64,000 bases of DNA from Candidatus Pantoea bituminis (lineage in GTDB: Bacteria > Pseudomonadota > Gammaproteobacteria > Enterobacterales > Enterobacteriaceae): contig NZ_JAGTWO010000004.1 of NCBI RefSeq assembly GCF_018842675.1, forward strand, positions 558,001 through 622,000, written 5' to 3'. Positions 36,653 to 46,937 of the stretch are shown here, one piece after another (the first letter of the stretch is position 1; every line of letters begins with the position of its first letter). The notes beneath the pieces were generated by a model. The model saw nothing but the letters and a program-made list of their open reading frames with translations, searched no databases and was not told the DNA's origin. The translations under genes were made by a program, and so were the position numbers.

Positions 36653-38629
36653 ATGTCTGACGACATGAAGAATATCAAGGGTTCGTCAGCTGGCGAACAA
36701 GGTGCACTCCGCTCAATGCAGGAGGTAGCAATGAACGATCAAGATGCCAGCAAAATGCTGCGTACTTATAACATCGCCTGGTGGGGCAATAACTATTACG
36801 ACGTCAACGAACTGGGCCATATCAGTGTGTGCCCGGATCCGGATCTGCCGGACGTACGCGTCGATTTAGCCAACCTGGTGAAAGAGCGCGAAGCGCAAGG
36901 CCAACGCCTGCCCGCGCTGTTCTGTTTCCCGCAGATTCTGCAGCATCGCCTGCGTTCAATTAACGCCGCCTTTAAACGCGCGCGTGAATCTTACGGTTAC
37001 AAGGGCGATTACTTTCTGGTTTATCCGATCAAAGTTAACCAGCACAAACGCGTCATTGAGTCGCTGATCCACTCCGGCGAACCGCTGGGACTGGAAGCGG
37101 GTTCTAAAGCGGAGCTGATGGCGGTGCTGGCACATGCGGGCCAAACCCGTTCCGTGATCGTCTGTAACGGCTATAAAGATCGTGAATATATTCGTCTGGC
37201 ACTGATTGGCGAAAAGATGGGGCACAAAGTTTATCTGGTGCTCGAGAAAATGACCGAAGTGCGTCTGGTGCTGGAGGAAGCGGAGCGTCTGAACGTGGTG
37301 CCGCGTCTGGGCATCCGCGCACGACTGGCGTCTCAGGGTTCCGGTAAATGGCAGTCGAGCGGCGGTGAAAAATCGAAGTTTGGTCTGTCGGCAACGCAGG
37401 TGCTGAAACTGGTTGAGATCATGCGTAACGCAGGTCGTATCGACAGCCTGCAGCTGCTGCATTTCCATCTCGGTTCACAGATGTCGAATATTCGCGATAT
37501 CGCGACCGGTGTGCGTGAATCGGCGCGTTTCTATGTTGAGCTGGCGAAGTTGGGCGTCAACATTAAGTGCTTTGACGTCGGCGGTGGTTTGGGCGTCGAT
37601 TATGAAGGCACGCGTTCGCAGTCAGATTGTTCAGTGAACTATGGCCTGAACGAATACGCCAACAACGTGATTTGGGCGATCGGCGATGCGTGCGACGAAC
37701 ACGGTTTGGAACATCCAACGGTGATCACCGAATCGGGTCGTGCCGTCACTGCGCATCATACGGTGCTGGTGTCGAATATCATCGGTGTCGAACGCAACGA
37801 GTTCAGCGAGCCTGAAACGCCAGCAGCAGATGCGCCGCGCCCGATTCTGAGCATGTGGGAAACCTGGCAAGAGATGCACGAGCCGAGCACGCGTCGCTCG
37901 CTACGTGAATGGCTGCATGACAGCCAGATGGATCTGTTTGATATCCACACCGGTTACTCATCCGGCACTTACGATCTTAAACAGCGTTCATGGGCTGAAC
38001 AGCTTTATCTCAGCATTTGTCATTACATTCAGCAGCATCTTGACCCAAGTAATCGCGCACACCGTCCGATTATCGACGAACTGCAAGAGCGCATGGCGGA
38101 CAAAATGTACGTCAACTTCTCGCTGTTCCAGTCGATGCCGGATGCATGGGGTATCGATCAGCTATTCCCGGTGCTTCCGCTGGAAGGGCTGAACAAGAAG
38201 CCGGAGCGCCGTGCGGTGCTGCTCGACATTACCTGTGATTCCGACGGCACTATCGATCACTACGTTGATGGCGACGGCATTGCTACCACCATGCCGATGC
38301 CGGAATACGACGTTGATAATCCGCCTATGCTGGGCTTCTTTATGGTGGGTGCTTATCAGGAAATTTTGGGCAACATGCACAACCTGTTTGGTGATACCGA
38401 AGCGGTTGATGTCTATGCGCGTCCAAATGGCGACGTTGAAGTGCAGCTTTCTGACGAAGGCGATACCGTTGCTGATATGTTGCGCTACGTTCAGCTTGAT
38501 CCCAACGAGCTGATGACGCTGTTCCGTAATCAGGTTACTGAAACTGAACTGGATGAGGAGTTGCGCGAACAATTCCTACAAGAGTTCGAAAGCGGTCTTT
38601 ACGGCTATACCTATTTAGAAGACGAGTAA
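36653..38629 (+). CDS. speA: Biosynthetic arginine decarboxylase
   Basis: A 658-residue fold-type III PLP decarboxylase, the same length as E. coli SpeA. PLP Lys127 in [49 protein letters not shown], and the C-terminal active-site segment [18 protein letters not shown] with the catalytic Cys. It converts arginine to agmatine, the first step of the SpeA-SpeB route to putrescine. The ATG at 36653 is preceded by GAGG and aligns with E. coli MSDDM. A terminator separates it from speB. Confidence 0.97.
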   Translation: MSDDMKNIKGSSAGEQGALRSMQEVAMNDQDASKMLRTYNIAWWGNNYYDVNELGHISVCPDPDLPDVRVDLANLVKEREAQGQRLPALFCFPQILQHRLRSINAAFKRARESYGYKGDYFLVYPIKVNQHKRVIESLIHSGEPLGLEAGSKAELMAVLAHAGQTRSVIVCNGYKDREYIRLALIGEKMGHKVYLVLEKMTEVRLVLEEAERLNVVPRLGIRARLASQGSGKWQSSGGEKSKFGLSATQVLKLVEIMRNAGRIDSLQLLHFHLGSQMSNIRDIATGVRESARFYVELAKLGVNIKCFDVGGGLGVDYEGTRSQSDCSVNYGLNEYANNVIWAIGDACDEHGLEHPTVITESGRAVTAHHTVLVSNIIGVERNEFSEPETPAADAPRPILSMWETWQEMHEPSTRRSLREWLHDSQMDLFDIHTGYSSGTYDLKQRSWAEQLYLSICHYIQQHLDPSNRAHRPIIDELQERMADKMYVNFSLFQSMPDAWGIDQLFPVLPLEGLNKKPERRAVLLDITCDSDGTIDHYVDGDGIATTMPMPEYDVDNPPMLGFFMVGAYQEILGNMHNLFGDTEAVDVYARPNGDVEVQLSDEGDTVADMLRYVQLDPNELMTLFRNQVTETELDEELREQFLQEFESGLYGYTYLEDE

Positions 38630-38701
38630 TAGTAGTGCTGCACAGGATAAAAATCCCGTTGCAGCCTGTTTTCTCTACGTCGATAATCTAGCTAATACCT
38701 A

Positions 38702-38742
38702 TCCCTTCCTCGTCGGGTTTAACGACGCGGAGGGGATTTTTT
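38702..38742 (+). terminator. Terminator between speA and speB
   Basis: A long imperfect stem, TCCC-TTCC-TCGTCG with CGACG-CGGA-GGGGA, is followed by TTTTTT. It suggests speA and speB are partly separate units. Confidence 0.8.
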
Positions 38743-38803
38743 CATCTATACCTTAAGCTGCATGCGGGCTTGGCCCGACTCACGGATATATAGAGGACGA
38801 TTT

Positions 38804-39724
38804 ATGTATAACACCCTGGGCAATCAGTACGATAACTCCCTGGTCTCTAACGCCTTCGGTTTCATGCGTTTCCCGATCAACTTTCAACCCTACGAAAGCG
38901 ATGCTGAATGGGTCATCACTGGCGTTCCTTTTGATGCCGCAACGTCGGGCCGTCCGGGAAGCCGTCTTGGACCGGGCGCGATTCGTCAGATCTCAACCAA
39001 CCTGGCGTGGGAAGGCTGCCGCTGGCCGTGGGATTTCGATCTGCGTCAGCGTTTAAATGTCGTGGATTGCGGCGATCTGGTTTACGCCTTTGGTGATTCA
39101 CAGGATCTTTCAGACAAGCTGCAGGCACACGCCGAAAAACTGCTGGCAAACGGCAAGCGCATGATGACTTTTGGTGGCGACCATTACGTCACGCTGCCGC
39201 TGCTGCGTGCCCATGCGAAGCATTTCGGCAAGATGGCATTGGTGCATTTTGATGCACACACCGATACCTATTCCAACGGCCCAACTTTTGATCACGGCAC
39301 AATGTTTTTCACCGCCCCGAAAGAAGGTTTGATCGATCCGCAGCACTCGGTGCAAATCGGCATTCGTACCGAATTTGATAAGAGCCTGGGCTTTAACGTG
39401 TTGGATGCGGCGCAGGTTAACGATCGCAGCGTGGACGACATCCTGGCGGAAGTGAAACGCCTTGTTGGCGATCTGCCGGTTTATCTCACCTTTGATATCG
39501 ACTGTCTGGATCCGGCGCATGCGCCTGGCACCGGCACGCCGGTAATTGGTGGATTAACCACTGATAAAGCGACCAAGCTGATTCGCGGTCTGCAAGGTAT
39601 GAATATCGTCGGGATGGATTTGGTTGAAGTCGCGCCGGGTTACGATCACGCTGATTTGACTGCGCTGGCTGCGGCTACCCTGGCGCTGGATATGCTGCAT
39701 GTTCAAGCAGCGAACAAAGGCTGA
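38804..39724 (+). CDS. speB: Agmatinase (agmatine ureohydrolase)
   Basis: A 306-residue ureohydrolase. Manganese ligands are in [16 protein letters not shown] and [21 protein letters not shown], the arginase/agmatinase signature. It splits agmatine to putrescine and urea. The ATG at 38804 follows GAGGA and matches E. coli [19 protein letters not shown] in alignment; the frame opening at 38762 is not conserved. Confidence 0.97.
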   Translation: MYNTLGNQYDNSLVSNAFGFMRFPINFQPYESDAEWVITGVPFDAATSGRPGSRLGPGAIRQISTNLAWEGCRWPWDFDLRQRLNVVDCGDLVYAFGDSQDLSDKLQAHAEKLLANGKRMMTFGGDHYVTLPLLRAHAKHFGKMALVHFDAHTDTYSNGPTFDHGTMFFTAPKEGLIDPQHSVQIGIRTEFDKSLGFNVLDAAQVNDRSVDDILAEVKRLVGDLPVYLTFDIDCLDPAHAPGTGTPVIGGLTTDKATKLIRGLQGMNIVGMDLVEVAPGYDHADLTALAAATLALDMLHVQAANKG

Positions 39725-39737
39725 TTTGGCGTAAAGT

Positions 39738-39768
39738 CCCTTGCCGGCGGTGTTGACCCCGGCAAGGG
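39738..39768 (+). terminator. Hairpin after speB
   Basis: A 10-bp perfect stem, CCCTTGCCGG (39738-39747) with CCGGCAAGGG (39759-39768), lies 14 bases past the speB stop. Only TTGAT follows, so it is a weak terminator candidate. Confidence 0.5.
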
Positions 39769-39912
39769 TTGATAGGGTTATTAATAAGCCTCTATCAGGT
39801 ATTCATATATCCGGTAACAATGGCTGGCAGGTTTAAAAGAGGGATTTAGTTTTATTCAGCCAATAATGCGTTGTCAGAATAATGACATTAATCTAAGAAT
39901 AGAGGGTGTGAA

Positions 39913-40308
39913 TTAAGCGTATTTTTTAATTTGCGTAATGATTTGCGTGGTAGATATATTTTCCGTTCTCGGCAGGTAAACCACTTCGCATATAGTTTTA
40001 TAGTTGTCGAATTTCCCTTCCCAATCATTGCCCATGACAAGGGTATGCGCCGCGTACTTCTTAATGTATTCCTCTTTAAGCTCGAGGGATTCTTCTATAA
40101 ACACCTCATCCACACAACCTATCGATGCGATGATCGCTTTTCTTTCCTGTTCTGGATAAACCGGATAACGATTTTTCTTCGCGAAATTTAAAGCATCCGA
40201 TGAAATGCCAACAATTAGCCTGTCACCCTGCGATTTAGCACGTTGTAATATATTGATATGCCCAATATGTAATACATCGAAAGTACCAAAAGTGATGACC
40301 GTTTTCAT
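39913..40308 (-). CDS. Glycerol-3-phosphate cytidylyltransferase-like nucleotidyltransferase (TagD family)
   Basis: A 131-residue enzyme of the HxGH nucleotidyltransferase superfamily: TFGTFDVLHIGHINILQRAKSQGD with HIGH at residues 14-17, and RTENISTT near the C-terminus, close to the RTEGISTT signature of TagD-type cytidylyltransferases. Such enzymes make CDP-glycerol or similar activated polyols for surface polymers. It stands alone between speB and yidB; no partner glycosyl- or polyol-transferase gene is in the window. Coding and flanking DNA are visibly more AT-rich than the neighbours, suggesting transfer. The exact substrate is unknown. Confidence 0.8.
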   Translation of the reverse strand: MKTVITFGTFDVLHIGHINILQRAKSQGDRLIVGISSDALNFAKKNRYPVYPEQERKAIIASIGCVDEVFIEESLELKEEYIKKYAAHTLVMGNDWEGKFDNYKTICEVVYLPRTENISTTQIITQIKKYA

Positions 40309-40454
40309 TTGCGTTCCGAGTGTGGGCTACTGCAGTTACTTCATCGACTCAATTTAAGCGAAACTTAAATAACTGCTCAGGGATGGATGTCAGCAGCGTG
40401 ACAGGTGATCAGCAACTAGACTTACTGGCGGAAGATTAATCTCTGGAGGCAGTT

Positions 40455-40865
40455 ATGAGTTTTCTTGACGAATTGGTTGGATCGCTGGGGAACGGACAAG
40501 GGCAGGGCAACAAGCTTGGGCAGTTGCAGGCGATCTGGAATTGGGTGCAGGAGCAGGGCGGTATAGAAGTGCTGCTGCATAAATTTCAGCAAGGTGGTTT
40601 GGGTGAAGTGCTGGGTTCATGGATCGGTACTGGGAATAATCAGCCAGTAGGTGGGAACGATATCCAGTCTGCGTTTGGACAGGGTGAATTGCAGTCGCTG
40701 GCAGATAAGCTGGGCACTGATGTGCAAGGTGCATCCGGCACGTTAGCCGCGCTGCTGCCGCAGTTGATCGATAAGATGTCGCCGCAAGGGCAGATGGATG
40801 AACAGACATTGCATGATAAGCAACTGGATTTAGGAACGATGGTTGATCAACTGTTTAAACGTTAG
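40455..40865 (+). CDS. YidB family protein (DUF937)
   Basis: A 136-residue glycine- and glutamine-rich protein. GGIEVLLHKFQQGGLGEVLGSWIGTGNNQPV and the following IQSAFGQGELQSLADKLGTD are the YidB signature, and the C-terminal LLPQLIDKMSPQGQM fits too. Function unknown. A good ribosome site (GGAGG) precedes the ATG. E. coli yidB lies elsewhere on the chromosome, near gyrB, so this is either a relocated gene or a paralogue. Confidence 0.82.
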   Translation: MSFLDELVGSLGNGQGQGNKLGQLQAIWNWVQEQGGIEVLLHKFQQGGLGEVLGSWIGTGNNQPVGGNDIQSAFGQGELQSLADKLGTDVQGASGTLAALLPQLIDKMSPQGQMDEQTLHDKQLDLGTMVDQLFKR

Positions 40866-40886
40866 TCAAAAGCGGGCTTTAATGAA

Positions 40887-41240
40887 ATTGTGCTGGCTTT
40901 CCCCACCTCGGTCCTCCCCCATAAATGGAGGAGGAAGAGGCTGCTTTATGTAAGCGTTTAAGCTGTTTTTGGCAGCGTCTCCTTTCGAAACGGCATTGTG
41001 CTGGCTTTCCCCACCTCGCTCCTCTCCCATACAGGGAGGAGGAAGACGCTGCTTTATGTAAGCGTTTGAGCTGTTTTTGGCAGCGTCTCCTTTCGAAACG
41101 GCATTGTGCTGGCTTCCCCCACCTCGCTCCTCTCCCATAAAGGGAGGAGGAAGACGCTGCTTTATGTGGGCATTGAAGCTGTTTTTGGCAGCGTCTCCTT
41201 GCTCCGCTTGACAGGGGAAGGCCGGGATAGAGGACAGCAC
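40887..41240 (+). repeat. Tandem array of the hairpin repeat family, 108-bp unit (3 copies)
   Basis: ATTGTGCTGGCTTTCCCCAC starts at 40887, 40995 and 41103, exactly 108 bases apart. Each unit has a hairpin (CTCCTCTCCCAT with GGGAGGAGG) and a wider inverted pair (GGAAGACGCTGC with GGCAGCGTCTCC). The last unit ends with GGGGAAGGCCGGGATAGAGG and then ACAGCAC, an imperfect inverse of the start. It shares both ends and the hairpin with the array at 8832-9232. It fills the gap between the convergent yidB and loiP; the ORFs seen across it are not real. Confidence 0.85.
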
Positions 41241-41256
41241 TATCTCCAACAGAAAA

Positions 41257-42012
41257 CTACTTACTGTCTGCCGCGATACGTTCGCGAATATGCTCCGCAC
41301 GCTCTTCAGAGGCAGGATGCGAATCAAACATTGTGCTTTGGCGTCCTTCCTCTAGCTTCGCTAATTTCTCAAAACTGGTGACCAATCCATTTGGATCGAT
41401 GTTGCGTTTCTTCATCAAGTCATAGGAGTAATCATCAGCCTGCGATTCTTGCGTCTGCGAGAATTGCGCGTTAACCAGTTTCTCACCCAACTCGCCTAAC
41501 TGAGATTGCGAAAGCGAACCGATTACGCCACCAACCGACGCGGCTGCAGTGCGCGCAGCGGTAGTGCCGTAAGCAACCTGCATCGCTTTGCGCGTATGGC
41601 CCAAGGCAACGTGACCCATTTCGTGGCCGAGTACACCTTCTACTTCATTATCGGTCATCATATCCATCAAGCCGCTGTAAACACGGATACAGCCGTTGGC
41701 CATTGCCCATGCGTTAACGTCTTTGGTTTGATAAACCTTGTAATTGGCAGGAACGCCATTGATGTTGTCACCGAGTGCGGCGGCAATCTTATTTAAACGC
41801 TGCTGATATTCACTGTTGGCGGGCGCAATCTGGTTCTCTTTATCCATCTGTTCACAAGATTGATTGCTCAGCTGTTTCACCTGATCATCGCTCAGCGTGT
41901 AAGCCTGATACGCCTGCGCACCAGATTGCAGTAGCGCATTATTGTCAAACCCGGCGCAGCTACTCAGCAGCACTGTAATTCCAAGAGCTACAGCCGTTTT
42001 TTGGATTTTCAT
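41257..42012 (-). CDS. loiP: Outer-membrane M48 metalloprotease lipoprotein LoiP
   Basis: A 251-residue lipoprotein: lipobox LLSSC at residues 15-19, then an M48 peptidase domain with zinc motif HEMGH at 130-134 and the downstream ESQADDYSYDLM acidic ligand region. LoiP (YggG) is an outer-membrane protease active at low osmolarity and works with YcaL/BepA-type proteases in E. coli. The start at 42012 matches E. coli; the longer frame (to 42048) would bury the signal peptide. Confidence 0.93.
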   Translation of the reverse strand: MKIQKTAVALGITVLLSSCAGFDNNALLQSGAQAYQAYTLSDDQVKQLSNQSCEQMDKENQIAPANSEYQQRLNKIAAALGDNINGVPANYKVYQTKDVNAWAMANGCIRVYSGLMDMMTDNEVEGVLGHEMGHVALGHTRKAMQVAYGTTAARTAAASVGGVIGSLSQSQLGELGEKLVNAQFSQTQESQADDYSYDLMKKRNIDPNGLVTSFEKLAKLEEGRQSTMFDSHPASEERAEHIRERIAADSK

Positions 42013-42284
42013 TCCATCATCCTTTTGGTAACAAGGTAAGAAAAACAAACACCTGAAACATAGGCAGGTATTTAAAGGTGTTTTTTATAACGCGGTGTCT
42101 CACGCTTTGCTAGCAGACTACGCTGAGAAAGCCAGACGAAGCGGAGACATTTAGCCATTTGCAGCATGTACTTTTGCCCTTAGTTTCATGTACATTGATG
42201 TGCAACTTTTTCCTTGCTTCGCTTGATAACTGATTAATTACAATAAGTTAAGACGCTAAGCATTAATCCGACCTGGAGTAGAAA

Positions 42285-44279
42285 ATGCCCTCTCGTAAAG
42301 AGCTCGCCAACGCCATTCGCGCATTAAGTATGGATGCAGTACAGAAAGCTAAATCGGGACATCCGGGTGCCCCAATGGGCATGGCGGATATCGCCGAAGT
42401 ACTGTGGCGTGGCTACCTGAATCACAACCCAACTAACCCACTGTGGGCCGATCGCGACCGTTTTGTCCTCTCTAACGGTCACGGCTCCATGCTGATTTAC
42501 AGCTTGCTGCACCTTTCCGGCTATGATCTGCCGATGAGCGAGCTGGAAAACTTCCGTCAGCTGCATTCTAAAACTCCAGGTCACCCGGAATACGGCTACA
42601 CCGTTGGCGTTGAAACCACCACCGGTCCGCTGGGCCAGGGCATCGCTAACGCAGTAGGCTTCGCCATTGCCGAGCGTACGCTGGCAGCGCAGTTCAACCG
42701 TCCAGGCCATGACATCGTAGATCACAATACCTACGTCTTCATGGGCGATGGTTGCATGATGGAAGGCATCTCACACGAAGTTTGCTCGCTGGCGGGTACG
42801 CTGAAGTTAGGCAAGCTGGTTGCCTTTTATGATGACAACGGCATTTCTATCGATGGTCACATTGATGGCTGGTTCACCGACGACACCGCTAAGCGCTTCG
42901 AAGCGTATGGCTGGCACGTGGTGCGCGGCGTTGATGGTCATAACGCAGATGCAATTGCTCAAGCCATCGAAGAAGCGAAAGCGGTTAGCGACAAGCCTTC
43001 ACTGCTGATGTGCAAAACCGTGATCGGTTTCGGTTCTCCAAACAAAGCCGGTACGCACGATTCACACGGCGCACCGCTGGGCGACGACGAAATCGCACTG
43101 ACCCGCAAACAGCTGGGCTGGGAACATGCGCCGTTCGTTATTCCTTCAGAAATCTATGCTGAATGGGATGCGAAAGAAGTTGGCCAGGCGAAAGAAGCAA
43201 CCTGGAACGAGAAGTTTGCGGCCTATGCTAAAGAAAACCCAGAGCTGGCGGCTGAATTCAAGCGTCGCGTAAGCAACGAACTGCCTGCTAACTGGCAAGA
43301 AGAGTCGCAGAAATTTGTTGAGCAGCTGCAGGCTAATCCAGCCAAAATCGCCAGCCGCAAAGCGTCACAGAATGCTATCGAAGCTTTCGGTAAGATTCTG
43401 CCAGAATATTTAGGCGGTTCCGCTGACCTGGCGCCAAGTAACCTGACTATTTGGTCTGGATCCAAGCCAATCAATGAAGATGCAGCCGGTAACTACATTC
43501 ACTACGGCGTGCGCGAATTTGGTATGACCGCAATTGCTAACGGTCTGGCGCTGCACGGTGGTTTCCTGCCTTACACCGCAACCTTCCTGATGTTCGTTGA
43601 ATATGCGCGTAACGCGGCGCGTATGGCGGCACTGATGAAGATCCGTCAGATCATGGTTTATACCCATGACTCTATCGGTCTGGGCGAAGATGGCCCAACG
43701 CACCAGCCGGTTGAGCAAATGGCGAGCCTGCGTACCACGCCAAACATGAGCTTGTGGCGTCCATGTGACCAGGTTGAATCTGCAGTGGCATGGAAATATG
43801 CCATTGAGCGTAAAGACGGCCCAAGCGCGCTGATCTTCTCGCGTCAGAACCTTGCACAGCAGGAACGTACCGCTGAGCAGCTGGCAAACGTAGCGCGTGG
43901 TGGTTACGTGCTCAAGGATTCTGCAGGCACGCCTGAGTTGATCCTGATCGCCACCGGTTCAGAAGTTGAGCTGGCCGTAGCTGCTTACGACAAGCTGACC
44001 AGCGAAGGCCGTAAAGTGCGCGTCGTGTCTATGCCATCTACTGATGCATTCGACAAGCAGAGCGATGAATACCGTGAGTCTGTGCTGCCAAAAGCCGTCA
44101 GCGCACGCGTAGCAATCGAAGCGGGCATTGCAGATTACTGGTTTAAATACACCGGTCTGAACGGCGCAATCATCGGTATGACCAGCTTCGGCGAATCCGC
44201 TCCGGCTGACCAGCTGTTTGAACTGTTTGGTTTTACCGTCGACAACGTCGTGGCAAAAGCCAAAGCGCTGTTAGCGTAA
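42285..44279 (+). CDS. tktA: Transketolase A
   Basis: A 664-residue thiamine-diphosphate enzyme. N-terminal [19 protein letters not shown], the ThDP motif [18 protein letters not shown] with DDNGISIDG, and in the pyrimidine domain [19 protein letters not shown] and [14 protein letters not shown]. It exchanges two-carbon units in the non-oxidative pentose phosphate route and supplies erythrose-4-phosphate, the substrate of the next gene product, Epd. It has its own terminator downstream. Confidence 0.97.
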   Translation: MPSRKELANAIRALSMDAVQKAKSGHPGAPMGMADIAEVLWRGYLNHNPTNPLWADRDRFVLSNGHGSMLIYSLLHLSGYDLPMSELENFRQLHSKTPGHPEYGYTVGVETTTGPLGQGIANAVGFAIAERTLAAQFNRPGHDIVDHNTYVFMGDGCMMEGISHEVCSLAGTLKLGKLVAFYDDNGISIDGHIDGWFTDDTAKRFEAYGWHVVRGVDGHNADAIAQAIEEAKAVSDKPSLLMCKTVIGFGSPNKAGTHDSHGAPLGDDEIALTRKQLGWEHAPFVIPSEIYAEWDAKEVGQAKEATWNEKFAAYAKENPELAAEFKRRVSNELPANWQEESQKFVEQLQANPAKIASRKASQNAIEAFGKILPEYLGGSADLAPSNLTIWSGSKPINEDAAGNYIHYGVREFGMTAIANGLALHGGFLPYTATFLMFVEYARNAARMAALMKIRQIMVYTHDSIGLGEDGPTHQPVEQMASLRTTPNMSLWRPCDQVESAVAWKYAIERKDGPSALIFSRQNLAQQERTAEQLANVARGGYVLKDSAGTPELILIATGSEVELAVAAYDKLTSEGRKVRVVSMPSTDAFDKQSDEYRESVLPKAVSARVAIEAGIADYWFKYTGLNGAIIGMTSFGESAPADQLFELFGFTVDNVVAKAKALLA

Positions 44280-44322
44280 CGGGATACTATAGCAGCGCAG
44301 CCGCGCTGTTTAGCATGCTTAT

Positions 44323-44350
44323 AAGGGACGAGCGCATTCGTCCCTTTTTG
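44323..44350 (+). terminator. Terminator after tktA
   Basis: AAGGGACGA (44323-44331) pairs with TCGTCCCTT (44338-44346), followed by TTTTTG. Confidence 0.85.
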
Positions 44351-44596
44351 ACGCTTTATTCCTACAGTAATAATCGTTTTTTATGCATATTTGTGACGCA
44401 GATCCAAATATAAGCAGCGTAATTGATCACAATCATTCCTGTTATTCCTTCCTTCCCTTATCCTCGCTGAACCGTTTCAGTTGTTGCTTCAGATAATCCT
44501 GTTTCGGACGATGCCGGGTAATAATCTCCTGTACAAAACGCAGGAGAACGCTCAGGCTAACGGCACGTTTTTTCAGTCAGATTTGGCAGGAGAAAG
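44351..44596 (+). other. Promoter region of epd-pgk-fbaA
   Basis: The 246 bases between the tktA terminator and epd hold an AT-rich part (around 44360-44440, with TTGTGACGCAGATCC and GATCACAATCATTCC near it) and then a repeat of CAGGAGAA-type sequence ending in AGGAGAAAG just before the epd ATG, its ribosome site. No gene is seen. Confidence 0.4.
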
Positions 44597-45616
44597 ATGA
44601 CCGTCCGGGTAGCAATAAATGGTTTTGGCCGTATTGGACGCAACGTATTGCGCGCACTGTATGAAACAGGGCGACGTGCTGAAATCACCGTGGTGGCGAT
44701 CAACGAGCTGGCAGAAGCTGTCGGCATGGCGCATTTGCTAAAGTACGACACCAGCCACGGTCGTTTCGCGTTTGATGTGCGTCAGGAGCGCGATCTGTTG
44801 TGGGTGGGTGATGACACCATTCGCATCTTGCATCAGGCCGAACTAAAGGGGTTGCCGTGGCGCGAGCTGAACGTGGATGTAGTGCTGGATTGTACCGGCG
44901 TTTACGGATCGCGTGCGGATGGTGAAGCACATCTGCAAGCGGGTGCGAAAAAAGTCTTGTTCTCCCATCCGGGTGGCAACGACCTCGACGCAACAGTGGT
45001 GTTCGGTGTTAACGAACAGGCTCTTAAACAATCTGACCGCATCGTGTCCAATGCATCCTGTACCACGAACTGCATTATCCCCGTGATCAAGCTGCTGGAC
45101 GACGCCTTTGGCATCGAATCTGGCACAGTAACGACAATTCACTCGGCGATGCACGATCAACAGGTGATTGATGCTTATCACAGCGACCTGCGCCGCACGC
45201 GTGCAGCAAGTCAGTCAATCATTCCGGTGGATACGCGTTTAGCGGCTGGCATTACCCGTATTTTTCCGAAATTCAACGACCGCTTTGAAGCGATAGCGGT
45301 GCGTGTGCCGACCATCAACGTGACAGCCATTGATCTCAGTGTTTCTGTGCGTCAGGGCGTAAAGGCGTGTGAAGTTAACGCTTTGTTGCAAAGCGCGGCA
45401 GAGGGTGCATTTCGTGGTATAGTTGACTATACAGAATTACCGTTAGTCTCAGTCGATTTTAACCATGATCCGCACAGTGCCATTGTGGACGGTACGCAAA
45501 CGCGGGTCAGCGGTCAGCACCTGATCAAGACCTTGGTTTGGTGTGACAACGAATGGGGCTTTGCTAACCGAATGCTCGACACGACGTTAGCAATGGCCGC
45601 AAGCGGTTTCAGGTAA
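44597..45616 (+). CDS. epd: D-erythrose-4-phosphate dehydrogenase
   Basis: A 339-residue GAPDH homologue. [21 protein letters not shown] at the start binds NAD; catalytic Cys155 is in [15 protein letters not shown] with the His in the following domain ([21 protein letters not shown], an Epd hallmark). Epd converts erythrose-4-phosphate to 4-phosphoerythronate, the first step of pyridoxal phosphate synthesis. Ribosome site AGGAGAAAG. It is followed by pgk after 51 bases and fbaA, the conserved epd-pgk-fbaA operon. Confidence 0.96.
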   Translation: MTVRVAINGFGRIGRNVLRALYETGRRAEITVVAINELAEAVGMAHLLKYDTSHGRFAFDVRQERDLLWVGDDTIRILHQAELKGLPWRELNVDVVLDCTGVYGSRADGEAHLQAGAKKVLFSHPGGNDLDATVVFGVNEQALKQSDRIVSNASCTTNCIIPVIKLLDDAFGIESGTVTTIHSAMHDQQVIDAYHSDLRRTRAASQSIIPVDTRLAAGITRIFPKFNDRFEAIAVRVPTINVTAIDLSVSVRQGVKACEVNALLQSAAEGAFRGIVDYTELPLVSVDFNHDPHSAIVDGTQTRVSGQHLIKTLVWCDNEWGFANRMLDTTLAMAASGFR

Positions 45617-45667
45617 GACGCGGTCTGCGTCTGGCAAAACTTACGAGAATCAACGAGAGGATTCACC

Positions 45668-46831
45668 ATGTCTGTAATTAAGATGACCGATCTGGATCTT
45701 GCTGGCAAACGCGTTCTGATCCGTGCCGATCTCAACGTACCAGTGAAAGAAGGGAAAGTGACGTCTGATGCACGTATCCGTGCTTCTCTGCCTACCATCG
45801 AAGCGGCGTTGAAACAGGGCGCGAAAGTGATGGTTACCTCTCACCTGGGTCGTCCGACCGAAGGTGAATACAACGAAGAGTTCTCTCTGCTGCCGGTCGT
45901 TAACTATCTGAAAGATAAGCTGAGCGGCACTAACGTTACCCTGGCTAAAGAATACCTTGAAGGCGTTGAAGTCGGTGCAGGTGAGCTGGTGGTTCTGGAA
46001 AACGTTCGCTTTAACAAAGGCGAAAAGAAAGATGACGAAGCACTGTCTAAAAAATACGCTGCACTGTGCGACGTATTCGTGATGGATGCTTTCGGTACTG
46101 CGCACCGTGCACAAGCTTCAACCCACGGCGTAGGTAAATTCGCGCCTATCGCATGTGCAGGCCCGCTGCTTTCTGCCGAGCTGGAAGCTCTGGGTAAAGT
46201 GATGAACAACCCGCAGCGTCCGCTGGTCGCAGTCGTGGGTGGGTCAAAAGTATCGACCAAATTCGACGTGTTGCAATCACTGGTTAAAATCGCTGACAAA
46301 GTTATCGTCGGCGGCGGTATCGCTAACACCTTCGTCGCAATCGACAACAACGTCGGTAAATCGCTGTACGAGCCAGACTTTGTAGCCGCAGCAAAAGAGC
46401 TGCGCGATCAGTACGGTATTCCGGTTCCAACTGATTCTCGCGTTGGCACAGAATTCTCTGAAACTGCCCCGTCTACCGTGAAAAAGGTTTCCGAAGTGGC
46501 GGATAACGAAGAGATTATGGACTTCGGCGACGAAACTGCACAGGCGATGGCTGCCATTCTGAAAGATGCGAAAACCATCCTGTGGAACGGCCCGGTGGGT
46601 GTGTTCGAATTCCCGAACTTCCGTAAAGGCACCGAAATCGTTGCCAACGCTATTGCAGACAGCGAAGCTTTCTCTGTTGCAGGCGGCGGCGATACCTTAG
46701 CGGCAATCGACCTGTTCGGCATTGAAGACAAAATTTCCTACATCTCAACCGGCGGCGGCGCGTTCCTGGAATTCGTCGAAGGCAAAAAATTGCCAGCGGT
46801 TGCCATGTTGGAAGAGCGTGCGAAGCAGTAA
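45668..46831 (+). CDS. pgk: Phosphoglycerate kinase
   Basis: A 387-residue glycolytic enzyme, the same length as in E. coli. [27 protein letters not shown] (substrate-binding N-domain), [39 protein letters not shown] and [13 protein letters not shown] (nucleotide site, C-domain). It interconverts 1,3-bisphosphoglycerate plus ADP and 3-phosphoglycerate plus ATP. Strong use of preferred codons fits high expression. Confidence 0.98.
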   Translation: MSVIKMTDLDLAGKRVLIRADLNVPVKEGKVTSDARIRASLPTIEAALKQGAKVMVTSHLGRPTEGEYNEEFSLLPVVNYLKDKLSGTNVTLAKEYLEGVEVGAGELVVLENVRFNKGEKKDDEALSKKYAALCDVFVMDAFGTAHRAQASTHGVGKFAPIACAGPLLSAELEALGKVMNNPQRPLVAVVGGSKVSTKFDVLQSLVKIADKVIVGGGIANTFVAIDNNVGKSLYEPDFVAAAKELRDQYGIPVPTDSRVGTEFSETAPSTVKKVSEVADNEEIMDFGDETAQAMAAILKDAKTILWNGPVGVFEFPNFRKGTEIVANAIADSEAFSVAGGGDTLAAIDLFGIEDKISYISTGGGAFLEFVEGKKLPAVAMLEERAKQ

Positions 46832-46937
46832 TCCTTTGGGGGCGATGCCAGATGGCGTCGCCTGAAGACTTGCCCGATTGGGCGTTTAAATCGTACCCCT
46901 TTTAAGGGGAAGCACGATCACGAAACAGGACACAATC

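Noticed and set aside
40866..41327. Protein genes across the second repeat array (both strands, up to 153 codons)
   Set aside because: They translate the 108-bp repeat, whose period is divisible by three, so open frames arise automatically; no ribosome site and no known family.
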